A stretch of DNA of 64,000 nucleotides from Algibacter lectus. GTDB taxonomy: Bacteria; Bacteroidota; Bacteroidia; Flavobacteriales; Flavobacteriaceae. The stretch covers positions 1-64,000 of the forward strand of contig NZ_FOLN01000011.1 in NCBI RefSeq assembly GCF_900112395.1, in the 5' to 3' direction. The notes beneath the pieces are model-generated. The model was not told the DNA's origin. It made no database searches and saw nothing but the letters and a program-made list of their open reading frames with translations. A program made the position numbers and the translations under genes. Shown here one piece after another: positions 24,873-31,682 of the stretch (positions are counted from its first letter, which is position 1; each line of letters starts with the position of its first letter).

Positions 24873-25259
24873 ATGCCATTTCCAGTAGAAGAAAAATATA
24901 TTATCGAAACAGAATCGGAATTGAGTGTGAAATTTCCATTCGAATTTAAAAACCGAATGATAAAATCAAATGGTGGAGAAATAGATTCAGGTGAATTTTT
25001 CTTCCAACTTCACCCATTTTTTGATAAATCTGACAAAAAAAGAATAAGTCGGACTTGTAATCATATTGGTCTTGAAACAAAAAACGCAAGAGAATGGCAA
25101 GGCTTTCCCAAAAATGGAATTGTAATTGGTAATGGCGGTTCTGGAGATTTAATATTTTTACAACATAATGGAAATGGAATTTTAACTGATGAAATTTATT
25201 TATGGGATCATGGAGAAATTGAAAAAATAGCGGAATCGATTAATAAACTTGATGAATAA
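24873..25259 (+). CDS. SMI1/KNR4-family immunity-like protein
   Basis: 128 residues. The typical N-terminus IIETESELSVKFPFEFKNRMIKSNGGEI and the later NGIVIGNGGSGDLIFLQHNG, IYLWDHG are SMI1/KNR4 (SUKH) motifs. Such small stand-alone proteins commonly neutralise nuclease or other polymorphic toxins; no toxin gene lies beside it here. Located behind a truncated attC-like element, so it may have been captured by fusion of two cassettes. Confidence 0.8.
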   Translation: MPFPVEEKYIIETESELSVKFPFEFKNRMIKSNGGEIDSGEFFFQLHPFFDKSDKKRISRTCNHIGLETKNAREWQGFPKNGIVIGNGGSGDLIFLQHNGNGILTDEIYLWDHGEIEKIAESINKLDE

Positions 25260-25280
25260 CACAATAACACATTCACCTCC

Positions 25281-26252
25281 ATGAAAGCAGAAAAAATAGG
25301 CTTCCTTATTCTTAAATATGGCATTTACAGCATTTTAGTAGGCTTAATTTTAATGAAACTCTTTGGCAATTCTTTTGAAGAAATGATTCATAACTACAAG
25401 GCTAAAAGAGAAATGGAAATGATTCATTACGGAGGCCCCGTTTCTGAAGTAAATAAGCATATTACAGCAAGAAATAATAAAGTTGAAGAACTCAATAATT
25501 TAACAAGTAACCTAGCAAACAAGATAAACACAATTCTATACTATACAAACGACACAACAACAATACACTCTGCGTTAATACAGGCGAATAGAAAATATAG
25601 TAGTAATTACACCAATCCTTACCAAATTGGTAGAAACCATATTGCAGAATCTAATAAAATCATTAAATATATAAATGAATTCGAAGAAAAGATAGATAGT
25701 TTAGGGTTCAATATTTTTATTAACAGAGGAAAAGGAAATGAATTTCTTACTAATGTTTTTCAAAACAAATTAGGTAGTGAAATACGCATTAAAAACGTTA
25801 ATGAACAAGATAGTGTAAACAAATATAAAGTTATAGAACTTCATTATTATCCAGATAGAACAAAACAGCGTTTAATAGAGCGAATAAAAGAAAGAGAGGT
25901 ATCATGGTTTGCTGCAGTTGGATCTACGCCTGAAAAAGAAATAGCATTATTGGATGAAATACAATATTCTATTGCCATTTTTACAGAAAAAGAACTTCAA
26001 GAACAAAAACTAGAATTTCAAGGAATTAAATCACTTTTAGCTCCAAGACTAAACCTACCTAAAAACAGTACATTCTACTTTAGTTGTTACAATAAAAAAC
26101 TAGACAGCCTTACCTTTGTAAAAAAAACAGAACTTTTTGAAACTATGTTCTTAAAAAAACAACATAATATAAAAGGTGAAATTAGATCTGTTAAGGTAAT
26201 ATTAAATCAAAATAAAGACTCAATATCAACTATAGATAATGATGGGCTATAG
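25281..26252 (+). CDS. Hypothetical single-pass membrane protein
   Basis: 323 residues. One membrane helix (about residues 8-27, FLILKYGIYSILVGLILMK), then an extracytoplasmic or cytoplasmic charged domain with long helices and a strand-rich C-terminal part (NSTFYFSCYNKKLDSLTFVKKTELFETMF). No domain recognised. It follows the SMI1-like gene by 21 nt, so the two are possibly co-transcribed. Composite repeat copy 3 begins right after it. Confidence 0.6.
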   Translation: MKAEKIGFLILKYGIYSILVGLILMKLFGNSFEEMIHNYKAKREMEMIHYGGPVSEVNKHITARNNKVEELNNLTSNLANKINTILYYTNDTTTIHSALIQANRKYSSNYTNPYQIGRNHIAESNKIIKYINEFEEKIDSLGFNIFINRGKGNEFLTNVFQNKLGSEIRIKNVNEQDSVNKYKVIELHYYPDRTKQRLIERIKEREVSWFAAVGSTPEKEIALLDEIQYSIAIFTEKELQEQKLEFQGIKSLLAPRLNLPKNSTFYFSCYNKKLDSLTFVKKTELFETMFLKKQHNIKGEIRSVKVILNQNKDSISTIDNDGL

Positions 26253-26257
26253 TTAAC

Positions 26258-26411
26258 AAGGCTTTTCATTACACCTCCTGGCTCGTATCTCTCTGCGAGA
26301 TTTTTATTTTAGCATCGTAGTAGCCTAATTATTACAAAATTCTTTATGAGTTCCGCTTTCGAAATTGTATTTTTACTTCTTATTAAGTACGCATATACCG
26401 TAGTTACCAGT
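26258..26411 (+). repeat. Composite repeat copy 3 (degenerate), ending in attC-like core
   Basis: The left part is eroded (ACACCTCCTGGCTCGTATCTCTCTGCGAGATTTT resembles the other copies). From 26317 the right half is well kept: TAGCCTAATTATTACA, GAAATTGTATTTTTACTTC, TATTAAGTACGCATATACCG. It ends TAGTTACCAGT (core 26403-26411), which is complementary to ACTGGTAC at 27155 except for one missing base. Confidence 0.65.
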
Positions 26412-26425
26412 AATACAAGAACACT

Positions 26426-27148
26426 ATGAACAAGAATAAAATATTTTATATAGTTATATTTATTCTCTTAACTTCTTTCATTTATCTCTTTATTAACTTT
26501 GAGTTAAAAATTTGGATTTTTTGGGGAATTGTACCTTTAGTTATATGGATTATAAATAAAGATGTTATTACTGGTAATAAATGGTTTCCTAAAAAAGAAT
26601 CGATGAAAAGTTCTAATTCTCTTAAAACTCAAAAAACTTTAGAGCAAATAATTACTGAATTACCTAAACTAAAGCAAATTGAAAAAGAAGGCTATATTGA
26701 GTTATCAGAATTATGTTGTTCAAAAGAGGTTCAAAAAAAAGTAATTCCTTTTCTTGAGGACTTAAAAGATTTTTCAAACGAAGAAGAGTATTTAACTACA
26801 TTAAATTTTGTAATGGAATATTTAGATAACAATAATATCTTTTTTATTATGTCTCTTGATTGGAAACAAGATGTGGAAACATTAAAGTGGAGAATAGAAA
26901 ATTCATTACAGAACAATTTCAATCTCTTTGTTGAATTACCTGATTTAAATAATTATTCGGACAGAACATCTGTCTCTTTTGATAATATATTTGAAGATTT
27001 TGACAAACCTTTAAGAAAAAAAGGAAAGCAAATAGGGTTTATTGATACTAAGAGTGATGAATATGTTATCATAATTCATGAAATTATTGATAGAGAAAAA
27101 ATTATTGAGACAGTTAGTAAAATCGGATATAACTATTTTGACAAATAA
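26426..27148 (+). CDS. DUF6630-like membrane-anchored protein (cassette)
   Basis: 240 residues. Two N-terminal membrane segments (residues ~6-26 and ~29-42), then a soluble domain with IMSLDWKQDVETLKWRIE, LFVELPDLNNYSDRTSVSFDNIFEDFDKPLRK and a C-terminal GFIDTKSDEYVIIIHEI. The LDWKxD, SVSFDNIF and GFIDTxSDEYV pattern is what I associate with the DUF6630 family, function unknown. It starts 15 nt after core GTTACCAGT and is followed by the element at 27155. Confidence 0.6.
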   Translation: MNKNKIFYIVIFILLTSFIYLFINFELKIWIFWGIVPLVIWIINKDVITGNKWFPKKESMKSSNSLKTQKTLEQIITELPKLKQIEKEGYIELSELCCSKEVQKKVIPFLEDLKDFSNEEEYLTTLNFVMEYLDNNNIFFIMSLDWKQDVETLKWRIENSLQNNFNLFVELPDLNNYSDRTSVSFDNIFEDFDKPLRKKGKQIGFIDTKSDEYVIIIHEIIDREKIIETVSKIGYNYFDK

Positions 27149-27154
27149 AGAACT

Positions 27155-27353
27155 ACTGGTACAATGGCTATAATTAATACGGGTTTTGGTGCTTAACCCA
27201 AAGTTTAGAGCTTTTAAGCAAGTCCGCCAAATCAAAAAGATTTGGCTTCATAAAGAAAAAGATAAAACAAAATAAAAAGTTTTAGCTAAGTGCTTAATCG
27301 AAAGTTCAGTACTTTTAATTCCCGTACTAACCATAGCCGAGACGTTGGCAGTA
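27155..27353 (+). repeat. attC-like element 4 (~199 bp)
   Basis: Inverse core ACTGGTAC, spacer AAT, left stem GGCTATAATTAATACGGG (27166-27183), right stem CCCGTACTAACCATAGCC (27321-27338), spacer GAGAC, core GTTGGCAGTA (27344-27353). The 18-bp stem has three top-strand mismatches and all three are G-T on the bottom strand. The interior shares TTTTAGCTAAGTGCTTAATC with element 17814-17895. Confidence 0.75.
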
Positions 27354-27364
27354 ATTAGAAAAAA

Positions 27365-27991
27365 ATGACAAACATAGGAGATTTAAGTGCAGATGGTTAT
27401 GGGATAATGATATTTTCACCAGACGTTTTTTGTGATTATTTAAAATTAAAGAAATGTCGGGCAAAGAAATACATATCATATTTTGACAAAAATAAAGAGT
27501 TCTTTCATCAAACAATCAAAGACGGAAAAATTCTTCCAATATACCAATTAGCATCATTTGAGTATGAACTATTTGTTTCTGTAAATGAAAGTGAAATGAA
27601 TATTCCAAAAGATTATTTAAAAGTGTATGAATACAATGGATTCTATATCGAAGTTGGAAAAGAAAATAAATTGTGTTTTTCAAGTTTTGATTTTATGGAA
27701 TATGAATCAAGTCTAATAAAGCAAAACATAACTGAAAAAAGTGATTTAACTCCAAGTGGACCTGAAGGAATTCTAGAGAAGTATAATACATCTCTTGGTT
27801 TAGAAATTGAAGAAGGAATATACTCCTTAGATATTATTGGACTTAAAAGAAAAAATGAATTAGAAAGAGAAAGTAAAAATTTTGGTTATTTAATGCGTTT
27901 AACATTAGGTGAAAATATAGAAAATGACAATTTTCTGAAAGCTGATAATGATAATTGCACATTTGATATATTACAGTATGAAAAGCAATAA
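27365..27991 (+). CDS. Hypothetical protein (cassette)
   Basis: 208 residues, soluble. An alpha/beta mix with KKCRAKKYISYFDKNKEFFHQTIKDGKILPIYQL early and IYSLDIIGLKRKN late. No named domain recognised. It begins 12 nt after core GTTGGCAGTA and is followed, 1 nt after its stop, by TACTGCCAAC (10-nt complement). This is among the best delimited cassettes. Immunity or enzyme roles are only guesses. Confidence 0.65.
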   Translation: MTNIGDLSADGYGIMIFSPDVFCDYLKLKKCRAKKYISYFDKNKEFFHQTIKDGKILPIYQLASFEYELFVSVNESEMNIPKDYLKVYEYNGFYIEVGKENKLCFSSFDFMEYESSLIKQNITEKSDLTPSGPEGILEKYNTSLGLEIEEGIYSLDIIGLKRKNELERESKNFGYLMRLTLGENIENDNFLKADNDNCTFDILQYEKQ

Positions 27992-27992
27992 C

Positions 27993-28191
27993 TACTGCCA
28001 ACAAGGTATAAAAAACATAGGGCGTTTGTGATAAACCGAAAGGTCTGTACATATTAATGAAGTCCGCTAAATATAAAATTTGGCGTTTATAGTAGAAAAT
28101 ATAAAAGCAAAATATTTATATTTAGCTAAGTAATAAACCGAAGCGGAAGTGCTTATCACCTGCCCTACGTTTCTTGCACGAGACGTCACAA
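27993..28191 (+). repeat. attC-like element 5 (family 1, ~200 bp)
   Basis: Inverse core TACTGCCAAC pairs with GTTGGCAGTA at 27344. Spacer AAG, left stem GTATAAAAAACATAGGGC (28006-28023), right stem GCCCTACGTTTCTTGCAC (28162-28179), spacer GAGAC, then GTCACAA (core GTT changed to GTC). Highly similar along its whole length to element 1 at 17075-17273, about 10.9 kb away. Confidence 0.75.
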
Positions 28192-28215
28192 ACAATTTAA
28201 CCCAAGTTATACCCA

Positions 28216-28710
28216 ATGAAGAAACTAAAGTTATTGATTGGATTTTTAATTGGATTTATCATTTTATCCTGTTCAAATGCTGACAGTTCAGGAAATCAAG
28301 ACCCAATAATTGGAAACTGGAAACTTGAATCCGTAACAATACTTGATTTAAATGAAATCCTAATATCCGAAGAACCACTTTCTGAATGTGAAGAAAGAAA
28401 TCGTATGATATTTTATTCCAACCAAAGTTATACTTTCTCAAAATTTAATGAAGATATAAACGGAGAGTGTTACGATTCAGTTCAATCGATTTCTGATGGA
28501 AATTGGTCTTATAGTTCAATAAACAGTTATCAAATATCTGGCATTGTATCTTTTGGAATGGTTTTAGCTAATTTAAGTCAGAAATACGATGAAATGATTT
28601 TATCAAATAATAACAGTCTTTTGACCGTCAGAAAAGAAAATCATTTTTTTGATGCTGCAGGTAATTTAATTACAGGATCAATATTAATCGAAGAATATTC
28701 AAAAGAATAA
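28216..28710 (+). CDS. Lipocalin-like lipoprotein
   Basis: 164 residues. Lipobox L-S-C (C19). The mature part opens with PIIGNWKLESVTI, the G-x-W start of lipocalin-like folds, and continues with a strand-rich body (NQSYTFSKFN, DGNWSYSSINSYQISG). Such small lipoproteins sit in the outer membrane of Bacteroidota and may carry small hydrophobic ligands. Nothing indicates a specific role. It follows attC-like element 5 with a changed core, and no matching element follows the gene. Confidence 0.7.
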   Translation: MKKLKLLIGFLIGFIILSCSNADSSGNQDPIIGNWKLESVTILDLNEILISEEPLSECEERNRMIFYSNQSYTFSKFNEDINGECYDSVQSISDGNWSYSSINSYQISGIVSFGMVLANLSQKYDEMILSNNNSLLTVRKENHFFDAAGNLITGSILIEEYSKE

Positions 28711-28786
28711 AAACTAAAAAAAGAGTTACAGACTATCAAATGTGAATATAGAATAAACGAAAAATAACTAAACAAACCACCAACCC

Positions 28787-29188
28787 ATGAAAAATTCAAA
28801 CCATAAAAAAAACTACTATATTTTAATTCTCATCGCGTTTATTATTTTTAGCTGTAATTCTGGTAAAGAAAAATGTATAATTGAAGAAATTGAAAAATCT
28901 ACTGATGATACAGCCATATCCATAAGAAAACATGAAGTTACTAGTTTTGGTTCGAGTTTCTCTTATTCCACGAATTCTAATGATGAGGCTCAGGAAGTAA
29001 AAGACGTTAAAATAAGTTTCAGCAACGAACCACTAAGTGCTATACTAGAAAAATTAGAATACCCGTACAATAAAGCCGACCTTAAAAAAGACCCAATATT
29101 GAACATTGACTATTACAGAGAAAACATAACCAAGAAAAAAGCTATTAAAGACATCATTTCTAAATTAACAGAAACGTACCAGTTTTAA
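28787..29188 (+). CDS. Hypothetical lipoprotein
   Basis: 133 residues. Lipobox F-S-C (C23) after a basic N-terminus and hydrophobic stretch. The mature part has a Ser/Asn-rich segment (SSFSYSTNSNDEAQ) and a helical tail (NITKKKAIKDIISKLTETYQF). No family recognised. It ends 13 nt from the convergent YciO-type gene and is the last plus-strand gene of the island. Confidence 0.55.
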   Translation: MKNSNHKKNYYILILIAFIIFSCNSGKEKCIIEEIEKSTDDTAISIRKHEVTSFGSSFSYSTNSNDEAQEVKDVKISFSNEPLSAILEKLEYPYNKADLKKDPILNIDYYRENITKKKAIKDIISKLTETYQF

Positions 29189-29201
29189 AAAAGAGTATCA
29201 A

Positions 29202-29822
29202 TTAAAAAATATCTAAACTCCCCTTACCTTCACGAACAATTATAGGTTCACCATCAGAAAGGTCAATAACTGTAGAAGCCTCGTTATCACCATAACCACC
29301 ATCGATTACTAAATCGACTAGGTTATCCCATTTTTCCAAAATTAATTCTGGATCTGTGGTATATTCCAAAACAGCATCTTCATCATGTATAGATGTTGAT
29401 ATAATCGGGTTTCCTAGAAGCTTCACAATATCGAGCGCAATAGCATTATCTGGCACACGAATACCAACTGTTTTTCGCTTTTTAAACGGGTTTGGTAAGT
29501 TTTTAGAACCTGGTAAAATAAATGTATAAGGCCCAGGAAGCGCACGTTTAAGTATTTTAAAAACAGACGTATCAATTTGCTTTACGTAATCACTAATATT
29601 ACTTAAATCGTGACAAACAAACGAAAAGTTAGCTTTTTCGAGCTTAACACCTTTAATACGTGCAATTTTCTCTAAAGCTTTAACGTTAGTAATATCACAA
29701 CCTAAACCATAAACAGTATCGGTTGGGTAGATTATGAGTCCGCCGCGTTTCAAAATAGCGACTGCTTTTTCAATCTGTTTTGGATTTGGGTTCTCCTCAT
29801 AAATTCTTAAAAATTCAGCCAT
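29202..29822 (-). CDS. Sua5/YciO/YrdC-family protein (YciO type)
   Basis: 206 residues of the YrdC fold that makes threonylcarbamoyl-AMP for tRNA t6A modification in TsaC/Sua5. The signatures GGLIIYPTDTVYGLGCDI, FVCHDLSNIS, LKRALPGPYTFILPGSKN, KTVGIRVPDN and IISTSIHDE, and the C-terminal DLSDGEPIIVREGKGSL, run closest to E. coli YciO in length and order. The precise reaction of YciO homologues is less certain than for TsaC. It faces the end of the cassette island. Confidence 0.85.
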   Translation of the reverse strand: MAEFLRIYEENPNPKQIEKAVAILKRGGLIIYPTDTVYGLGCDITNVKALEKIARIKGVKLEKANFSFVCHDLSNISDYVKQIDTSVFKILKRALPGPYTFILPGSKNLPNPFKKRKTVGIRVPDNAIALDIVKLLGNPIISTSIHDEDAVLEYTTDPELILEKWDNLVDLVIDGGYGDNEASTVIDLSDGEPIIVREGKGSLDIF

Positions 29823-29935
29823 AATAACTATCTTGCGTTACATTATTTAACGCTACAAAGTAAATATTATTTTTAACATATAATGAAGTAGTTTAAAATA
29901 CTTCAATTAAAGCTTTTACAAAAAACATTATTTAT

Positions 29936-30805
29936 ATGAAATTTCTTAAAATTTTATCCATAAACCTCTTGGCGGTTATAACTATTTTAAGCTGCTCAGA
30001 AAAAATAGAACCTATTGCCACAGCTGATATCTTAGACACGACTTTGGAGTACGAAGAGTTAGATATAGTATATGGTGATGATGAGAATCAAACTTTTGAT
30101 TTATACCTGCCTGCCGATAGAACCGTAGATACTAAAATTATAATATTAATACATGGTGGTGGTTGGTCTGCTGGTGATAAAGCAGAAATGGATCCGTTAA
30201 AAACACTTTTAATTCAAGACTTTCCAGATGTAGCCATAGTGAATATGAACTACCGTTTGGCAGATAGCAATAACAAGCCTTACCCAATGCAAACTAATGA
30301 TATTAGCACGGTAATTAGATATTTAAAAACGAACCAAATAAAGCTTTCTATTTCCGATCAGCTTGGGTTTATTGGAGCAAGCGCTGGTGGGCATTTAGCC
30401 TTATTATGGGCTTATAGTTTTGATACCTTACAAAAAACCAATATGGTTTGTAGTATTGTTGGTCCAACAAATTTAACCGATCCTAATTTTGCTTTAGCAG
30501 CAGAAGAAAGTAGTGAATTAGATGCTTTTTTAACCTTGTTTGGAGAAGATCCTACCGTAGAATATTTAGAAGAAGTAAGTCCGTTACACCAAGTAACAGC
30601 TAATGCACCTGCAACTATTTTGTTTTATGGCGGACAAGATCCATTGATACCAATAAGCCAAGGAGCAGATTTAAACGAGAAACTATCTAAACTTAACGTT
30701 ACCCACGAGTACACCCTTTATCCCGAAGCTGGACACGGCTGGACCGGAATAGAGTTTATAGATACGTGGACCAAAATAAAAGCATTTACCATAGATAACT
30801 TATAA
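29936..30805 (+). CDS. Alpha/beta hydrolase (BD-FAE/Aes-like esterase), lipoprotein
   Basis: 289 residues. Lipobox L-S-C (C20). Carboxylesterase features: LIHGGGWSAGDK (oxyanion hole, residues ~72-82), nucleophile in GASAGGHLALLW (S149), acid in GGQDPLIP (D235) and His in AGHGWTG (H267). Likely an outer-membrane-anchored esterase acting on acylated sugars, but no substrate is shown. It carries its own bidirectional terminator downstream. Confidence 0.9.
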   Translation: MKFLKILSINLLAVITILSCSEKIEPIATADILDTTLEYEELDIVYGDDENQTFDLYLPADRTVDTKIIILIHGGGWSAGDKAEMDPLKTLLIQDFPDVAIVNMNYRLADSNNKPYPMQTNDISTVIRYLKTNQIKLSISDQLGFIGASAGGHLALLWAYSFDTLQKTNMVCSIVGPTNLTDPNFALAAEESSELDAFLTLFGEDPTVEYLEEVSPLHQVTANAPATILFYGGQDPLIPISQGADLNEKLSKLNVTHEYTLYPEAGHGWTGIEFIDTWTKIKAFTIDNL

Positions 30806-30810
30806 ACTAA

Positions 30811-30850
30811 AAAAGGCTAAAATTCAAATTTTGAATTTTAGCCTTTTTTT
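30811..30850. terminator. Strong bidirectional terminator
   Basis: An 18-bp near-perfect palindrome around AAAATTCAAATTTTGAATTTT, flanked by AAAAGGCT and AGCCTTTT with T-runs in both directions. It separates the plus-strand esterase and the minus-strand Gly-rich protein gene, which converge here. Confidence 0.9.
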
Positions 30851-30869
30851 TTATTCTATACTTATTTTA

Positions 30870-31538
30870 TTAACGCATGCCACCACCTGGAGGGCCACCT
30901 TGTCCGCCGCCACGAGACATTCCCGAATCACTATTATTATTCGATTCTGGTTCTTCAATTAATTCCGATTTTACTTTTGCTTGATATTTAAGCCATTTGC
31001 CATATTGCTTTTCGCTTAAAATAGATTCCAAATGCGTGTTTAATTTTCCTTCGGCAACTTTAACTTCTTTTTTAGCAGGATCAATTTTTTGTTTAATTTT
31101 AGCACGCTCCGGATCGTCTTTAGAGTCATTAGAAGAGGTATCGCTTCTATCCATTCTAGAACCACTTTGGTTCTGACCACGACTAGATTGCATTGCTTTC
31201 ATTTTTGCATTAACATATACATTTAGAGTATCAAAATTATCCTTGTTTAAAAGTGCAATTTCGTTAACACGAATATTATACTTCTCGATTGCCTTACGCA
31301 CCTTTAAAGTTAAATCTTTATGTTTTTTCTTAATTTTAATCTTCTTAATAGCAGCTTCATCATCATAATTAAAAATACCTGCTACTTTAGCCGCATTAAA
31401 CTCTACCATTTTTGGGCGTTCTTGGCTACTGCTCATACTTCTGCCACCACCTGGAGGGCCACCTTGTCCGCCACCACCTGGTTGGGCATAAATAAAACTA
31501 AAGCTTAATATGCATACTAATACTAAAAGAATTCTCAT
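30870..31538 (-). CDS. Secreted Gly-rich protein with duplicated GGxGGPPGGG termini
   Basis: 222 residues from ATG 31538 (M-R-I-L-L-V-L-V, signal peptide of ~19 residues, cut after Q near F-I-Y-A-Q). A TTG-less longer frame (to 31592) lacks a signal at its start. Just after the cleavage site comes GGGGQGGPPGGGRSM and the very end is RGGGQGGPPGGGMR; a 30-bp direct repeat encodes both. The middle is lysine- and acid-rich helices (KKIKIKKKHKDLTLKVRKAIEKYN; HLESILSEKQYGKWLKYQAKVKSEL). It has some resemblance to Spy-like or chaperone-like periplasmic helices, not enough to name. Function unknown. Confidence 0.75.
   Translation of the reverse strand: MRILLVLVCILSFSFIYAQPGGGGQGGPPGGGRSMSSSQERPKMVEFNAAKVAGIFNYDDEAAIKKIKIKKKHKDLTLKVRKAIEKYNIRVNEIALLNKDNFDTLNVYVNAKMKAMQSSRGQNQSGSRMDRSDTSSNDSKDDPERAKIKQKIDPAKKEVKVAEGKLNTHLESILSEKQYGKWLKYQAKVKSELIEEPESNNNSDSGMSRGGGQGGPPGGGMR
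30879..30908. repeat. 30-bp direct repeat, copy A (also at 31443-31472)
   Basis: GCCACCACCTGGAGGGCCAC followed by CTTGTCCGCC is identical at 30879-30908 and 31443-31472. The two copies encode the Gly-rich motif near both ends of the Gly-rich protein, about 560 bp apart, so recombination between them would delete the core of the gene in frame. Confidence 0.95.
31443..31472. repeat. 30-bp direct repeat, copy B
   Basis: Identical to 30879-30908; encodes the N-terminal GGQGGPPGGG segment of the Gly-rich protein. Confidence 0.95.
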
Positions 31539-31628
31539 ATCTATTTGTTTTTCTATTGTTTTAACTTTAGATGCTAAATAACAAAATAACATGCGCTGTT
31601 AGGATAATTTTAACGAATTATAAACATA

Positions 31629-31662
31629 AAAAAGCCTTTTAAGAGGACTTAAAAGGCTTTTT
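31629..31662 (-). terminator. Intrinsic terminator of the UvrD/PcrA helicase gene
   Basis: 15-bp stem AAAAAGCCTTTTAAG / CTTAAAAGGCTTTTT with loop AGGA. The T-run follows in the minus direction, behind the helicase stop (31683). Confidence 0.9.
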
Positions 31663-31682
31663 CAAATTGTTTAAATAAACGG

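Larger units (their letters stand above)
15833..28193 (+). other. Integron-like gene-cassette array (CALIN-like), no integrase in window
   Basis: Fifteen plus-strand genes from 16056 to 27991 are divided by long inverted-repeat elements. In at least six places the start of a cassette (GTT plus 4-7 cassette-specific bases) is the reverse complement of the start of the element that follows its own gene, exactly the relation between a cassette's first bases and its own attC inverse core in integrons. Flanks are an OmpA lipoprotein gene (+) and a YciO-type gene (-). Two further small lipoprotein genes (to 29188) follow the last recognisable element. No site-specific recombinase gene is seen. Confidence 0.7.

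Noticed and set aside
15833-26411. Insertion sequence for the 86-bp block
   Set aside because: No transposase frame, no target duplications visible, and two copies end at cassette cores instead.
15833-28193. CRISPR array
   Set aside because: Repeats are 80-200 bp, few and separated by whole genes; no short regular repeats or Cas genes.
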